Positions 43,478 through 56,020 are shown, counted from the stretch's first letter. The stretch is 64,000 nt of DNA from Chamaecrista fasciculata (GCA_003254925.1 QANZ01003163.1:1-64000), one strand, 5' to 3'. Translations and numbers: made by a program. The notes: generated from the letters alone by a model not told the origin.

Positions 43478-43690
43478 GAGATCCTCCGAATAAGGATCAC
43501 ATAATGAGTCGACCTTAGCATGGTAATCAAGATCAAGATCTTAGATCGTAAGATCGTGTAAGATTGGGATCCTGATAAGGCCCACCTTGCCAGATCGCAC
43601 ATAGGATCAGAAATGACTAAGATCATAGTGGGATGACGATTTTTTGGATGAGATCGTAAGATCGCAAGATCCTGAAGATCATGGTTAGAT
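43478..43690. repeat. GATC-rich repeat
   Basis: Words such as AAGATCGTAAGATCG and AGATCCTGAAGATCATGG give more than fifteen GATC sites in about 210 bases. It looks like the subterminal part of a small transposon. Non-coding. Confidence 0.5.
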
Positions 43691-43739
43691 TTTGAATTTT
43701 TTCTTTTTCTTAGCATTTTGACATTCTTTTTAGAGAAAA

Positions 43740-43994
43740 CATACTATTTGGTCCCTGAATTTACACTGAGTCAGCTAACCATTCCCTGAATAATCAAAAT
43801 ACATAGTTTGATCTCTGAAAAATTTCAATTATCAACTATTTGGTCCTTAAATTTAAACTAATATTATACTTTTTGTTCTCTAAATTTATACTAAAATAAT
43901 ACTATTTGGTCCCTAAATTTTAATTGACTTTATACTTTTTAGTCCCTAAATTTGTATTAAATTTATACTATTTGGTCTCTAAATTTGTATTAAA
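43740..43994. repeat. Tandem-like TTTGGTCCCTAAATTT repeat
   Basis: Four to five units of TATTTGGTCCCTAAATTTxTA-like sequence run up to the truncated end of the Athila LTR. The same units, partly inverted, occur in UGT intron 1 near 21370-21655. Confidence 0.55.
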
Positions 43995-44835
43995 TTTATT
44001 TATTGTACTTTATAAATAGGTGCTACTTAATGGTTTATTTAGTGTTTCAGATATCCAAACAGGGCTAAACCAAAAGGAAAACATCTAGAATCAATGAGAA
44101 GATCACACAAGCACAAGAAACGCTTGTACCGTTGGATGAGCCGCTGGCACATGGTAGCAATTTCTGCGGCACACATCTCTGAGAGTATATGACGTCAGCA
44201 CGTAAGCTTTAGCGCAATTTTAGGCTAGGTCGTTACTTGAGGCGACGGCCCAAGTAGGAATTCTCACGGCACACGCAAGTAAATGGCTAAAAGATATGTT
44301 TTGGACGACCAGGATACAAGATGTCAAGATACAGTCGAGATATTCCGCATATCTCGTTGTGCCGCGATCCTGGGTCGCCGGCACATCCCGCGGCCCATAG
44401 CCAATTCAGTTCCACAACTTGCGGACCAAGTTTACCACTCATGCCTATAAATAGAGCTCGTCATTCCACGCTCAAATAACCAAGTTCCAGTCTAGTAGCA
44501 AAATAATTTAGAATATTTTAAAGTTTCTTTGCCTAGAGCATGAGTAACTAATTAGGTAGATACTTGAGGAATGCCTCAAGGATGTGACTTGAGTTCATCA
44601 TGTTCTTCATAGAGTCTAGATGTTGATGTTGCATTTATGAAGTATTCTCAATTCCATCATGGTAAGTGTTGAGTTGTTTATACATTAGATTGATAGTTCA
44701 ATACTTTATTAGGGATAATTGTTGGTATTCCCGGAGTCTATCTCTTTTACGATTAATAAAGTTTGCTCTTTAAACATGTTTACATGGTTGGTCTATGAAG
44801 AGTGTTCTATCTATCTTAGAAAGTATGATTATTAG

Positions 44836-46911
44836 TGTTGGGAATCCTGGGCGCCTAAGGCAGCGGAAGCAAAAACAAAAATTTAAATTTTAAACGCCTA
44901 GGTCCTAGAATTCCCGAACGGATCCGCTAGCTGAATTTAAAACCTTTGGTTAGTGGTATACCTCACGAGTTTCAATCGGTTTAGTTGAACGGGGCGTTTC
45001 CTAGAAGTCCACGTGACGCGTCCTTCCTCCGCCGGTAATCCACACGAACAGTTTTGGAGATGCCTAGGTGCTAGCCTCCTTCACTTCTCTAAGTGAATCC
45101 GGAACCTTTATCTACGGTGTTCTTTAATTCAAGAACTCTTCTTGAATTGTCAAGAACTGTATGGCGCCTTGATCAAGAATCTTATTCTTGATCCCACACA
45201 ACCTTGTCACACAAAACTAAAATCTTTAGTGTTGTGCGCCACTTTCTCTCTCTAGGAAAGTAAGGCTGCGATTTTTCCTCTCTCCTCACCAAGAGCAAAA
45301 TCGAATTTTTCCCTTGTGAAGATCTAGGGTAAGTCGACTTTTCTAATGTGCATGAGGCTCTCACCTTTTTGTGATCTCACTTATCAAAGAATCCAATTCT
45401 TCTCTAAGTCTCTCTCTCAAGAATCCAATTCTTTTGATGTGTGTGTGAATGTCGACTTTGGCTTCCTTTTATAGGGTTTTGGGGACTTTGATAATTATAA
45501 TTAGGAAACCCTAAAATCACATAATTAACAAATCATAAGATTATGATATCTCCATATCAAAATTATATGACTTGAATTCCAATTAAGAATATTACCATAA
45601 TATTAAAATTGGATTCAAAATGCAATCTTGGAGAATCAATTTGGAAGATCAAATCTTCCAAGATCTCTCTCAAGCCCATGTGCCATTCCCCTTAATAATT
45701 TGTTGGAATTTAATAAATCAAAATAACTAACTAACTCTTAGGAAGTTATAACTAATTTGTTATTTTCCAACAATATTGATTTAAAGAATTACCATAATAT
45801 CTTTAAGTCAATCTNNNNNNNNNNNNNNNNNNNNNNNNNNNNNNNNNNNNNNNNNNNNNNNNNNNNNNNNNNNNNNNNNNNNNNNNNNNNNNNNNNNNNN
45901 NNNNNNNNNNNNNNNNNNNNNNNNNNNNNNNNNNNNNNNNNNNNNNNNNNNNNNTGTAGATAATTTATTTAAGACAAGACTTCATGTCCCACAATTAGTT
46001 ATGTCTTAAACGGTGTCACAAATGTGACCCACGAATTAGTTTTAACTCGTGTCCCAACTTGGCATCTGGTTCCTGCTCGTGTGTGACCCAGCAGGCCCCA
46101 CGTGAAGTTGGAAGTAAGTCATCTCCATGACTCACAAGTCGAGAGCAGACTCTAGCAAGCCATCACGACTACCCAAAACACGTGAGTTATCGTTTAACCC
46201 TAAAACGACTTAACCTTAGTACCATCTTGTCCAGATCCCTTTTTGTCCTACGATATTTTGGTAAGGATTAGGCATGGGAAAGTCATCCAAAATCCAAACC
46301 TCAACTTTCTCGATTCCCTGAGTAAGTCCCAAATTCCAGTGTGGCCACACATTCCTTGGACAGACTCATCGAGGGGCCCAGTTAAATATCTCCCATCTCT
46401 ATGAGGGACAAAATTCCATCTAGGTCAACCACATTCCTCAGCACGACAATCAACCAAACCCGTACTCAGCCCTTATGGCTACCCTGTTACGAGTAACGTT
46501 AGACTAAGCCAAAGTTTGACAACTGCAATGCCGGAATAGTCAAGACCTCAGGTCTAAGGGCATCATGACAGATCGTACAGGAGAGACCAGCTAATGACTG
46601 AACCCATGCAGAACTCTCCGGGTCGGTCCAGCAATTTGTAACTCCTTACATAATTGCACCATGACTCTCGTCCCAGCATCTAGTGCATGCATCTCTATGC
46701 ACCGAGGTCAGGCTGGTCTTGGTTCAATTCAAGTTCCCACTCGAATGAGCGACCAGGGACAATTTAGATTAACTATCTCATAATTAATCATGGACTGTTA
46801 TCATAGTAATCATGCTAATAATATGATAACCATTAATTTATCTCTATAAATTAATTGATATGTTCCAAACATATCTATAGGATGATTGGCCCTAGGGCAT
46901 AATCTCCATCA
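44836..46911. mobile_element. Solo LTR, family E
   Basis: It starts TGTTGGGAATCC and ends AATCTCCATCA, and is flanked by ATTAG at 44831-44835 and 46912-46916. There is no internal region, so it formed by recombination between two LTRs. The right part matches 1-793. It includes a gap of 140 undetermined bases. Confidence 0.92.
45815..45954. other. Assembly gap (140 N)
   Basis: Undetermined bases inside the solo LTR. A frame running through it is meaningless. Confidence 1.
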
Positions 46912-47408
46912 ATTAGGATTGTTCTTCATTATTCATATTTGTTCAATAATCCGATATTGCAATAATAAAGATTGCCGTGAAGATCAATAAACAAATGCTC
47001 ATATTCCCCATTCTTGGTTGTGTTATCCATCCTAATCATACATCTTTCATCATTGTCTAATTGATTAGTGTTTAATGTTATAAATACATCAATGAATATG
47101 GTTAATTAAATGCACATTAATTATCTGCTCTTTATCTTCTATGAACTATGATAGTCCATCTCTAGGGTCTCTCTCAAGTAATGTTTTATTATTCATTATT
47201 CATATATTCGTGACACTTTTATAATCAAAATTATAAACTACAACCTTCATCACAATTCTCTTAGTCTCATCACATTGAGTTCCGCGAGAGATTCGACCTT
47301 GGGTTAGCATCTATACTATATTCTAATAAATATAGTAATAGTTGCGAGGCTCGAGTATTATTCAATTTGGCTCGCTTGACACCTTACGATGGGTGTCCGA
47401 CCAAGTTT

Positions 47409-47428
47409 TGGCGCCGTTGCCGGGGAAC
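47409..47428 (+). promoter_or_regulatory. Athila primer-binding site
   Basis: TGGCGCCGTTGCCGGGGAAC lies five bases behind the LTR end. It is the typical primer-binding site of Athila-like elements. Confidence 0.9.
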
Positions 47429-47560
47429 TCTTTCTTGAGTTCCTAAGAAATTGTGATTTGCTTTTGTTTTGTTTTATTTTCTTGTTATTTTATTTTATTG
47501 TTTTTTATTCCGTTCTCTTTTATTTTTTGTTATTATTTTATTCATTTATTCTTCTAGTAT

Positions 47561-48735
47561 ATGCCAAGGATATCTAAAGAGCCTATAGTTCTCCTAGATT
47601 TGGAATTAGAGAAAACCCTTAGATCCATTAAAAAAGGAAGGAAAGAAATTAATATAGAAAACTCAGGCAATAATCATAGGTTAAATGACCAAGAACGCGA
47701 AGAAATTCGCCAAAATCAAGGTCTAGACAATGGACGTCCTAGACCAAGAAGATCTATTAGAGAGGCATCCCAATCCAATGAACAATATGAAGTCCAACGA
47801 AACGTGTTCCCTCAAATCCAAACAGATTTTGAGATAAAAGGTCCACTCTTCAATGGACTACCTAAGTTTCACGGTTTGGCTAGTGAAAATCCTTACACAC
47901 ATCTAAATAATTTATACCTTCATTGCCGAACCATGAAACCCCTAGCACCAAGCATAGAGGATGTAATGTGGAAAGTTTTCCATCTTACCCTCGAAGGTAA
48001 GGCGCTAGAGTGGTACACTCACTTGGGAAAATATAAACAGACAGCTTATCTGTCTTGGGAGAATCTTAGGAGATCTTTTCTCAATAAATACTTTACCGAA
48101 GCTAAAGCATCAGCCGCTAAATAACAAATCTCAGCTATAGAACAACGAGATAACGAAACGTTACTCGAATATTTAACTAGATACCAGGACCTTTTAGTAA
48201 AGTGTCCTAATATCAATATACTGAGAAGCAGATAGTGGAATACTTCTGTAGTGGACTCCTAGACGACGAGGCCAATCAAATTGATGTCGCGTGTAATGGA
48301 TCCATTACTAAGTTGGATGTCGAAACCACATGGGATCTAATCAAGGAGATCGCCCTCAAGCGAGAGAACTGAAGAAGACGTACCCATGCAATCAAGAGAA
48401 TAGTAGCAAGCGATTCAGACCCAATGATGGAGAAGTTGGCTTCAGACATGGACAGTCTAACCATCACTGTCAAGGAGATAAATGCCAAGTTAGCTATTCG
48501 CCCAAAACGGTAGCTCTGATAAACAGCCCCTGCTCCTTGTGTGATTCATGTAAACATGGAAGTAGGGAATGTCCCCATCAACCTGAGGAATTGTCGGCCA
48601 TGTATCAACAAGGCCCCAATTAGTTTCCTAGAAGAGAACAAAGATATGATAATAGATTTAGGACTGTAAACTATTTTCAAAATCAAAATTTTAATAATCC
48701 AGCACCTCAAAGGCAAAATTTCTCTTCGAACGAAA
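47561..48735 (+). pseudogene. Athila gag, N-terminal and middle part
   Basis: The frame starts MPRISKEPIVLLDLELEKT. It contains FPQIQTDFEIKGPLF, GLASENPYTHL, FHLTLEGKALEWYTHL and SWENLRRSFLNKYF, the conserved Athila/Gypsy capsid region. A stop at 48122-48124 follows AKASAAK, but the reading continues in frame with QISAIEQRDNETLLEYL and, after a frameshift, with a Cys/His-rich stretch (CSLCDSCKHGSRECP). It reaches NFSSNETD at the LTR insertion. The gag is thus damaged in two places. Confidence 0.85.
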
Positions 48736-48740
48736 CTGAC

Positions 48741-50165
48741 TGATACGGGCAGTCGTCGTAAAGTGCCAAATGAATCAAATTAATAATACTTGAGCCTCAC
48801 AAGTATTACTATATTTATTAAAATATAGTATAGATGCTAACCCAAGGTCAAATCTCTCGAGGAACTTCGTGGTTAAAGACAACTATTATATATATGAATA
48901 ACTATGAATTTAGGTGAGGCTATAAAGATTATAAGAACAATTATATAAAAGACACGGAAACAATAATATAAAGGTATCCTAGAGAATAATCATGAATTCT
49001 ACTATCATAGTTCATAAAGATATGGGGTTGAAGTGTCACTTTAATTATGTCACAAACCATATTGAAAGATATTATCGAAACTTCGAATATAATCAAGAAC
49101 AATGGTGAAAGATATAAGATTAGGATAAGTAACTCATCCAAAACTGGGGTCTATGAGCTATTTGCCAAAGCTCGTCGGGGCAATCTATATTATTGCCACA
49201 TCGGAACAATAAACAAACATATATATATATATATATCAATTAAAGAAAAATCCTAATTATATATTTAAGATATGTAAACCACTCTTTAGCAAACCCTAAA
49301 GAGCAACTTCATTAATCGTGAGAGAGACAAACTCCGGGAATGTCAAGGTCTCATTACTTCAACAAAGTTTGATCTACAAATTCATATAATTGTACTTCGA
49401 AATAAAATACTTAGTTCTAAGAGCAATCAATGAATAAACATAATTAAATAACAACTCCCTAGATTATGAAGAACAATGAACTCCGGCTTCCTTCATGATA
49501 CTCCTCCAGGATAAATGGTGTTTAGACTCTCATCATGGAGAAACCTATCGACAACTACTTTCTAATCTACTCTAAGTTTGCCTCCAGTTGAGGTGCTGGG
49601 GCGTGAATTGTATTATGAGCTATGCTCTGAACGAATTGGTGAGTGGAATGAGAGCTCTATTTATAGTCTTGAGAAGTATGCTTGGTCCCCAAGTTAAGGA
49701 ATATGGGCCGTTGGATGATATCTTGATATCTTGAATCCTGACCATCCAAATCATATCTTGGAGCTTTAAGTTACTTGTTGACGTCATACTCTTTCATATC
49801 TTGGAGCTTAAGTTACTTGTTGACGTCATATTCTTCTAAGAGTCCTGCGCCGTGAGAATTCCTATTTTGGGCCGGCGGCCCACGTGGCGGCACAAGAATG
49901 TCTTGTGCGATTTGATATCTTCTCGTTGATTCTAGATGATTCCCATTGGTTAGACCCTGTTTGGATATCTGAAACACTAAAAACCCATTAAATAGCACTT
50001 ATATATAAAATACAATAAATAAATGCTAATTAACCTATTTTATCCACTTTATTATGTCATACCTTAGTGCAGCCCTTAGCATCTTAATTGGTCTAATTAT
50101 AATATATTATTATTATAAACACATTAAAAGAAGGCCAAATAACTCGTTCACTTTTGGTTTGATCA
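48741..50165 (-). mobile_element. Solo LTR of family A, inverted, inside gag
   Basis: The 1425-bp LTR reads TGATCAAACC to CCCGTATCA on the minus strand, flanked by CTGAC at 48736-48740 and 50166-50170. Removing it with one duplication restores the frame NFSSNETDTQLLIRKFEEF across the junction. It belongs to the same family as the LTRs of the host element but is clearly more diverged from them. Confidence 0.93.
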
Positions 50166-52153
50166 CTGACACACAACTCCTCATTAGAAAGTTTGAAGAA
50201 TTCGAAGCAAGAACTGCGAAGAAATTCGAAGACTTAGGAAATAGGATCGATCTTCTTTCTAAAGAGATGGAAATTATGAAGAGTAAGCACGAGGATCTTG
50301 AACAAACGGTTGTCCGAGTAATCGAGTCTGAGCAGAGTTTCCACACTAAGGCAGTTCATGCCATTACTACTAGAGAAAATGAGCCTATAGGAAACCTTAC
50401 CCAAGATACTTTAGTGCAAACTCTAGAAAAACCTAAACCTGAGGAAATAATTATAGAGATCAAAGGAGAAGGGCATGAAGACTTTAGAGCCATAATAGAA
50501 AAGCATCCTAGGTATGCCTAGTTCTTCTTTGGTTTTAACTATAAGAAAGAAAACCCTGCTGACAAAAAGTTGGAAACTATTGTAGAAGATCTACCATTTC
50601 CAAGCTCCCACATAATGACTAAGGAACAACTAGAGGAAAAGAAGGATAAGGAGTTAGTAGACCTATTCGGAAAACTAGAAGTAAACACCTCCTTATTGGA
50701 ATTGGTTAGGAAAGCCCCTAGGTACACAAAAGTACTAAAAGACTTAGTTGCAAGAAAGAAAATAGCTCAAAAGAGACTTCAACTAAGCCCTACCATTTCA
50801 GCCCTCTTAGAGCCTAGGTTGCCTACAAAACGCAAGGACCCTGGTTCATTTACCATTCCTTGTATGATAGGGAGAGCTGTAGTAAATGGAGCATTGTTGG
50901 ATCTAGGAGTAGCAGTCAACGTCATGCCCAAGTCAATCTACGATTCCTTGAATATGGAAGGATTGAAGGACAAGGGGTTGATTCTGCAACTAGCCGACAA
51001 GAGTAGCAGACACCCCTTAGGGATAGTAGAAGACGTCCTAGTCAAGGTGAAAGATTTAATCTTTCCTGCAAACTTTTATGTCCTACACACCGGTAGTGAG
51101 AGAGCTACCGATTATACTATAATACTAGTTAGACCTTTCCTACGGACTGCTAATGTCAATATTAGCATGAAGGACGAAAAGATTACTACGGAAGATGGAC
51201 ATGAAAAAATCACCCTGACGATGTACAATGCGGAGCAGTCTAACGATGAATTCTCTGTGTTGGGAACGCAAAGTATTTGTACATCTAATAAAGATCAAGG
51301 AACTACATCTAAAAACCAACCTAAGGAGGAGGACCTCGAACTTAAAAAACTCTTGAACTTAGTGCCTCATGATCCTACCTCGCATATACCCGAAATAGAC
51401 CTCGAAGATATGAACCTTAGTTCATTCTTCGAAGAGGAGGAAGACCTCATAACTTCCAAAGTCAAAAAGAAACCAGCACTAAAACATAATCTTTCCAAGC
51501 GCAAGGTTGAATGGCAACCTGTGCGCCACAAAAATAACCAAGCTATAGCTCAATGCTATAGTGTTTTTAGTTTTGCAGAAAAGGAGATAGGGACGGAAGA
51601 CTTTGATTGCCTACTCTCAGACAACTACAAGCCCAAGACCCTTACCTCCATGTGCTCGTGCAAAAGCTTAGGCTTATGTGCTGAATGCCTAAGCATTGAA
51701 GAATGGTTCCATGACGTAGATGTCGTATGCAAAAATACCACTGAAGTCATTCATATGGACTTCATAGGCATCGACGAAGTGCTCGATCTGAAGCGCAAAG
51801 AAATCAGTCTTGAAGATATGGATCATCCCAAAGGATCATTCACCGACGACACAAGGATCACTAAACAAGGTACGATCTCGAATAAGAATGCATTATATTG
51901 TACTATTATGCGAGACTACTACCTTAGGACTAAATTGCATAAAACACGTCGGTATAGGATCAATAAGAAAATAAGTTATCGACCACGAATAAAAGTTAAA
52001 AATCTTAAAAATAAGAAAGTGGTGCGAAACCCTATCCGAGCCACCCTATTCAAGGACAAGAATGGCAACCGATGTGGACAAAGGATCTCTGCTGCGCGAA
52101 GGATAGAAGGATACCTTGTGAAGATCCGCCATGAAACCTTCAGGTCACCCTGA
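50166..52153 (+). pseudogene. Athila gag C-terminus and aspartic protease
   Basis: The first part (to 50518) is a charged coiled-coil-like stretch (EARTAKKFEDLGNRIDLL). A stop at 50519-50521 interrupts the frame, which then runs open in the same frame to 52153. The protease follows a typical lead-in (RLPTKRKDPGSFTIPC). The active site reads ALLDLGVAVNVMP, the D-L-G form seen in Athila elements. Further on are a Cys-rich stretch (MCSCKSLGLCAECLS) and a basic tail (HKTRRYRINKKI). No RT follows. The protease part is long and open but depends on read-through of the stop. Confidence 0.8.
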
Positions 52154-52931
52154 AGAATTTTTGCAATGCCTTCTTTCCACTTACACGTTTTCCACTTAAG
52201 TGTGCGGGAAGAAGAGGGTTATCCTGAAACCCTAATTCGTAGTTTAGGACCCTAGAATTTGTATTAGGTAAATTCTAGATTTTTCATTCATAATTTTAAG
52301 TATTCTTAGTTTAATTTTAAGTTAGAGTCTTGCAGCTAGAGGACAGAAATGAAAATTTTAATTTTTGTTTCTGTGTCGCCGCTTACGCCGGCGGCACATC
52401 TGGCGGCACAACGTCAAATTATTTAGAGAGTTTGATCACAATCGTTCTCTACCAAATTTGATTTAAATTTTGAATTTAAATCACGCGGATTTGACAAATA
52501 TCCTAGATATTATCCCTATAAATATCCTGTTAGACCCCTAGGCCTCTCACAACTCTCACAATCATTTCTCTAACTCCTAGAGAAGTCTCTTAGAGTCTGA
52601 ATTCTCTCCTTCCTAAGTTCTTCTGCGATCCAAGGTAAGCCTTTGCGGTTTTTCTTTGAGTTCTTAGGAACTGTTAGGATAGATTCTTTTTCTCAAATTT
52701 CGGTTTTAGAACTTATCTTTGCATACAAAAAGTTAAATTGTGGGCCTGGCTGTTCAGAATTTTGAAAAATTCGCAAAGTGCAGATGGCACACATTGACGG
52801 CGCAGCCCTTATTTAAAAATTTTGTTTGCGGGATAGGATTTAGAGGTGATTTGAAAAAGGTTTGTAGAGTCTAGATAGTTTATCGTAAGTTTTCTAAATT
52901 CCTCGATAATTATAATAATTATAATTTGTAG
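52154..52931 (+). promoter_or_regulatory. Probable internal promoter and spliced leader of the last Athila ORF
   Basis: A CpG-rich stretch (GCCGGCGGCACATCTGGCGG near 52391-52410) resembles the U3 of the family's LTRs. A TATA box CTATAAATATCC lies at 52526-52537. A C/T-rich leader follows, with a strong donor CCAAG/GTAAGC at 52634/52635 and an acceptor TTTGTAG/AT at 52931/52932. The intron would be 297 bases. Joining the exons continues an open frame, but I find no ATG in it. Confidence 0.5.
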
Positions 52932-53884
52932 ATATAGCCCAATTCGCAAGTATCCGAGCTAAGTGTCGACATGATGACCTTATACGTCATCTTCCTATTC
53001 ACGCTGAAAAAGGAATCAATTTCTCGGACCTAGCAATCGAGGAAATTGTTTTACCAATTCAGATAACGAACAGACTGGCACTCTTTCAACCACTCATTCA
53101 AGGCAATATCAACTTTGGGAGGGAATTTTATTCCCACGCAAATGTTGCCAATCTTAGTAGTATCTATGTTCGAGGTGCCCATGTGGATTGCTCCGTTAGC
53201 GCAATCAACTTTGTCTTTGGTTGTCCGCTTGTTCCTAATTGTTCTTTCCAAAAATATCGACAAACGATAGCATCCCTTGGGAATCGTACATACCGATACC
53301 TTGGTGGTTCATATCTTGCTGAAAATGACTTCGGCATAATCACTTCATTCGCTACCACCCATTCAACTGTCGCTGTCAAATTGCTTCATCGAATCATTGA
53401 TTCTAGGTTTATTCCAAGTTCTCCTAATGGGCGTATCTCAATGGATCAAGCTATCTTGGCCTATTTTATTCTTCAATGTATCCCCGTGGACTTCGGAAAA
53501 ATTATGTTCGAGCAATTACAGCAAAATCTTGGAAGGGAGAAGCTCACTAAGCTCTACTTCCCAAGGACCATCTGTCATTTGACTGCCTTAGCAGACATAC
53601 CTTGGATGGAGGATGATGAACCAATCCCTGATGCCTCTATTTTGGAACTCAGAGAAGTTGTACCGCTTCATGAAACACGATTTATCCCGCCTACGCCTCA
53701 AGAAGTTCCTGTTCCGATATGACTAGTGGCAAGTTTCGAAACTCAACCAAGAACTGACACTGGTGAAGCTTCAATAGAAACTTCATCTACACACAATGTC
53801 AGTGAGCCACGACCGTCACTATTGCGTGAAGTAATGGCATTTCGAACCTTGCTCGAAGAACTCTTGGCACACAATAAAGCATAA
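52932..53884 (+). pseudogene. Athila-associated plant transposon protein ORF
   Basis: The open frame begins at the acceptor site and runs to a TGA at 53720-53722, then on in the same frame to TAA at 53882-53884 (REVMAFRTLLEELLAHN). The stretches ISMDQAILAYFILQCIPVDFG and KLTKLYFPRTICHLTALADIP resemble the domain called putative plant transposon protein, common in the last ORF of Athila elements. The role is unknown; the position is that of the env-like gene, yet no signal peptide or membrane segment is seen. It lacks a clear start codon and carries one stop. Confidence 0.65.
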
Positions 53885-55021
53885 AATATCTACAACATTT
53901 AGAATACGATAGGGACTAGTCTAGTTTTAGTTATTTTATTGTTTTGTATTTTAATCTTGTGTCTTTTATTATTCTGTCTTTTATGGATCATTCAGTTTTT
54001 ATTATTCTCTCTTTTATTTTTCAACTTTCTAATGTATTCAATCAACATTTTACCTTTCATTTTTCATAAATAAAATATTTATTGGACTTTTATTATTTTT
54101 ACGATCTCAAGCATTCTCGTGACAATTTAAAAAAAATAATTAATTTTCCAATTTTAAATTTCCTCTTTTTCTTCCCCTTATTTATATTTCCCTTTAACAT
54201 TGAGGACAATGTGTTCTTCTAAGTGTGAGGAAGAGAGGAGAAAATTCACGCTTTTATCTTAATCTTTTCTCCTATTTAATTCTAACATTGAGGACAATGT
54301 TAAGTTTTAAGTGTAGGGGAGAGGAGCAAGTTAGAGTAACTTACATTTTGGTTTACCAAAAAATTTTAAATTTTAGGTGCTATTTTTGAAAATCTTATAA
54401 ATTTTAAAATTTAAAATTATTATTTTCACCTATTTTAGTGCTTGATTTAAATAATCTACACTTTTAGTTTTCACTTTTTGAGTAGAATTCGAATTAGTTG
54501 AATTTTTAATATGTTTTTAAAAGTCTTAAGTGAACAATTTCATATTTATGATAAAAGTTTAGTCTTAGTTGTTTTCTATAGCCTAAGAATAATCTAAGTA
54601 ATTTTCTAAGTTTAGTATTATCATTTTAAAAGTCTTCAGTCTCTTAATTTTGTTTTCTCTAGAACTTGTTCTAATTCTTAGTTAAAGCTTAGTAAATTTA
54701 ATGATTCTTAATATGATAGAGACACTTGTTTCTTCAACCCCTTTACCCCAAACCCAAGCCAGTTACTATATATCTATCCTTTGTTAGCCCTTTTGAGCCT
54801 ATACACTATAAAGTGTAACTTTTAAATTTTCTCATAAAGATGGACTTTTCAATTCAACTCTCAAGGGTTAATTTAGCTAGCAATGTTGAAAAAAGAGAAG
54901 AAAAAAAAAAGATCTCGACAAAAAGAAAAAAAAATTAAAAATAAGTCAAGCAAAAATATCAAAAGTATCTTGAAGGAGGAAACTCAAATATCAAAGTATT
55001 ATCATAAGAGCTTATCAAGAG
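53885..55021 (+). other. 3' untranslated part of the Athila element
   Basis: The motif ACATTGAGGACAATGT followed by an AAGTGTxxGGGAGAG purine stretch occurs twice (54198 and 54286). It is the sequence usually found behind the pol gene of Athila elements. A/G-rich runs follow at 54890-54950. No gene is seen. Confidence 0.6.
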
Positions 55022-56020
55022 TGTAAACACCCGATTTTGACCGGGTCTTTTGTAAATAAATAAAAATTTTGGGCCATTTTTGTAAATAAATAAAAATGAA
55101 AATGATGAAAAAACAATAAGAAAAAAGAAGAAAAAAAAAACGAAAATAAATAATAAAAAAAAAATGGAGCATTCTCAATTCACATGGGTTTGGTTTAACA
55201 TCTCTCCCTCACATACAATGCCCAAACACATGGCATCATTAGGAATTTAAGAAAAAAGGAAAATGGGGAAAAAGAAATGCAAAGGGTGAGAATGGCAATC
55301 ATGGGATTCAAACCCCATACCTTCTCCCTTAAAATCCAAAGCATCACCATATGGGATAAGCCCAATTGTTGAAGTTTGGTCAGCGCCAAATTTATTTGAA
55401 GGAGTTTTAGTCGTCTTCCTCCTTCACCATTAAAGAAGGCGAGAGAAGGGGAAGGAAATTGGATTTCCGAAATTTGTCATCTTAATGCATGATTGGACCA
55501 AATCTTTCCTAAAATCTCATATTCTCTCATTTAATTTCAAATCGGGATCATCAATTTGACAAATGAGCATCAATTTCATGAATCAAAATTATTCTCATCA
55601 TTAATTTTTTTTGATCTCGTCTTTCACCTATAAATAGAGACCTCAATTTCTTGTGTTGGGGATAAAAATTTTAGCTAATATTCTCTCAGTTTTAGGGGCA
55701 AAATTCGGTTTTGGTGAGTCTCGAAAAATATCCCGTTTATGGTTTTTTTCCTCTTTCTTCTCCTTTCTTCTTCATTTTTCATTCATGATTGGGTAACTTT
55801 AGACCACCATAGGGTAGTTTTAGGTCCTAGAGTGAGGGAACAATGGCCTTAGGCTCCAAAGGCATTCCGATCAGTCAAAAATCCTTTGAAAACACGATTC
55901 TCATGTTCCAATAGGAACCGAAATGAATTGTTTTTCCAGATTTTGGATCAATCCGTAATTTTCACTTTAGTCCCCATATTTTCATAAAATTACCTTTTGA
56001 CCCTAGAAAACTTTTATTTA
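55022..56020 (+). mobile_element. LTR-like segment (family D)
   Basis: It starts TGTAAACACCCGATTTTGACC, has a TATA box CTATAAATAGAG at about 55629, and a C/T-rich leader after it. It joins the truncated gag of another element at about 56020. No duplication was found, so the right end is approximate. Confidence 0.5.

Larger units (their letters stand above)
43995..47403 (+). mobile_element. 5' LTR of the Athila element (family A), truncated, with nested LTR
   Basis: After removal of 44836-46911, about 1.33 kb remain. They are closest to the LTR at 59367-60770. The first roughly 90 bases of the LTR are missing. The TATA box CTATAAATAGAG is at 44445-44456. It ends GGGTGTCCGACCA at 47403, directly before the primer-binding site, so this is the 5' LTR of the internal region that follows. 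Confidence 0.85.
47404..54900 (+). mobile_element. Internal region of a non-autonomous Athila element
   Basis: The order is primer-binding site, gag, a gag-protease frame and a downstream transposon-protein ORF. No RT, RNase H or integrase motif appears between protease (ends 52153) and the last ORF (from 52932), so the element could move only with help from others. It is further broken by an inverted solo LTR of its own family (48741-50165). The 3' end is lost near 54900-55021. Confidence 0.85.

Noticed and set aside
45757..45963. 68-codon ORF
   Set aside because: It runs through the 140-base gap.
53183..53722. ORF starting at a GTG codon
   Set aside because: The same frame is open upstream to the splice acceptor at 52932, so the GTG is only an internal codon.
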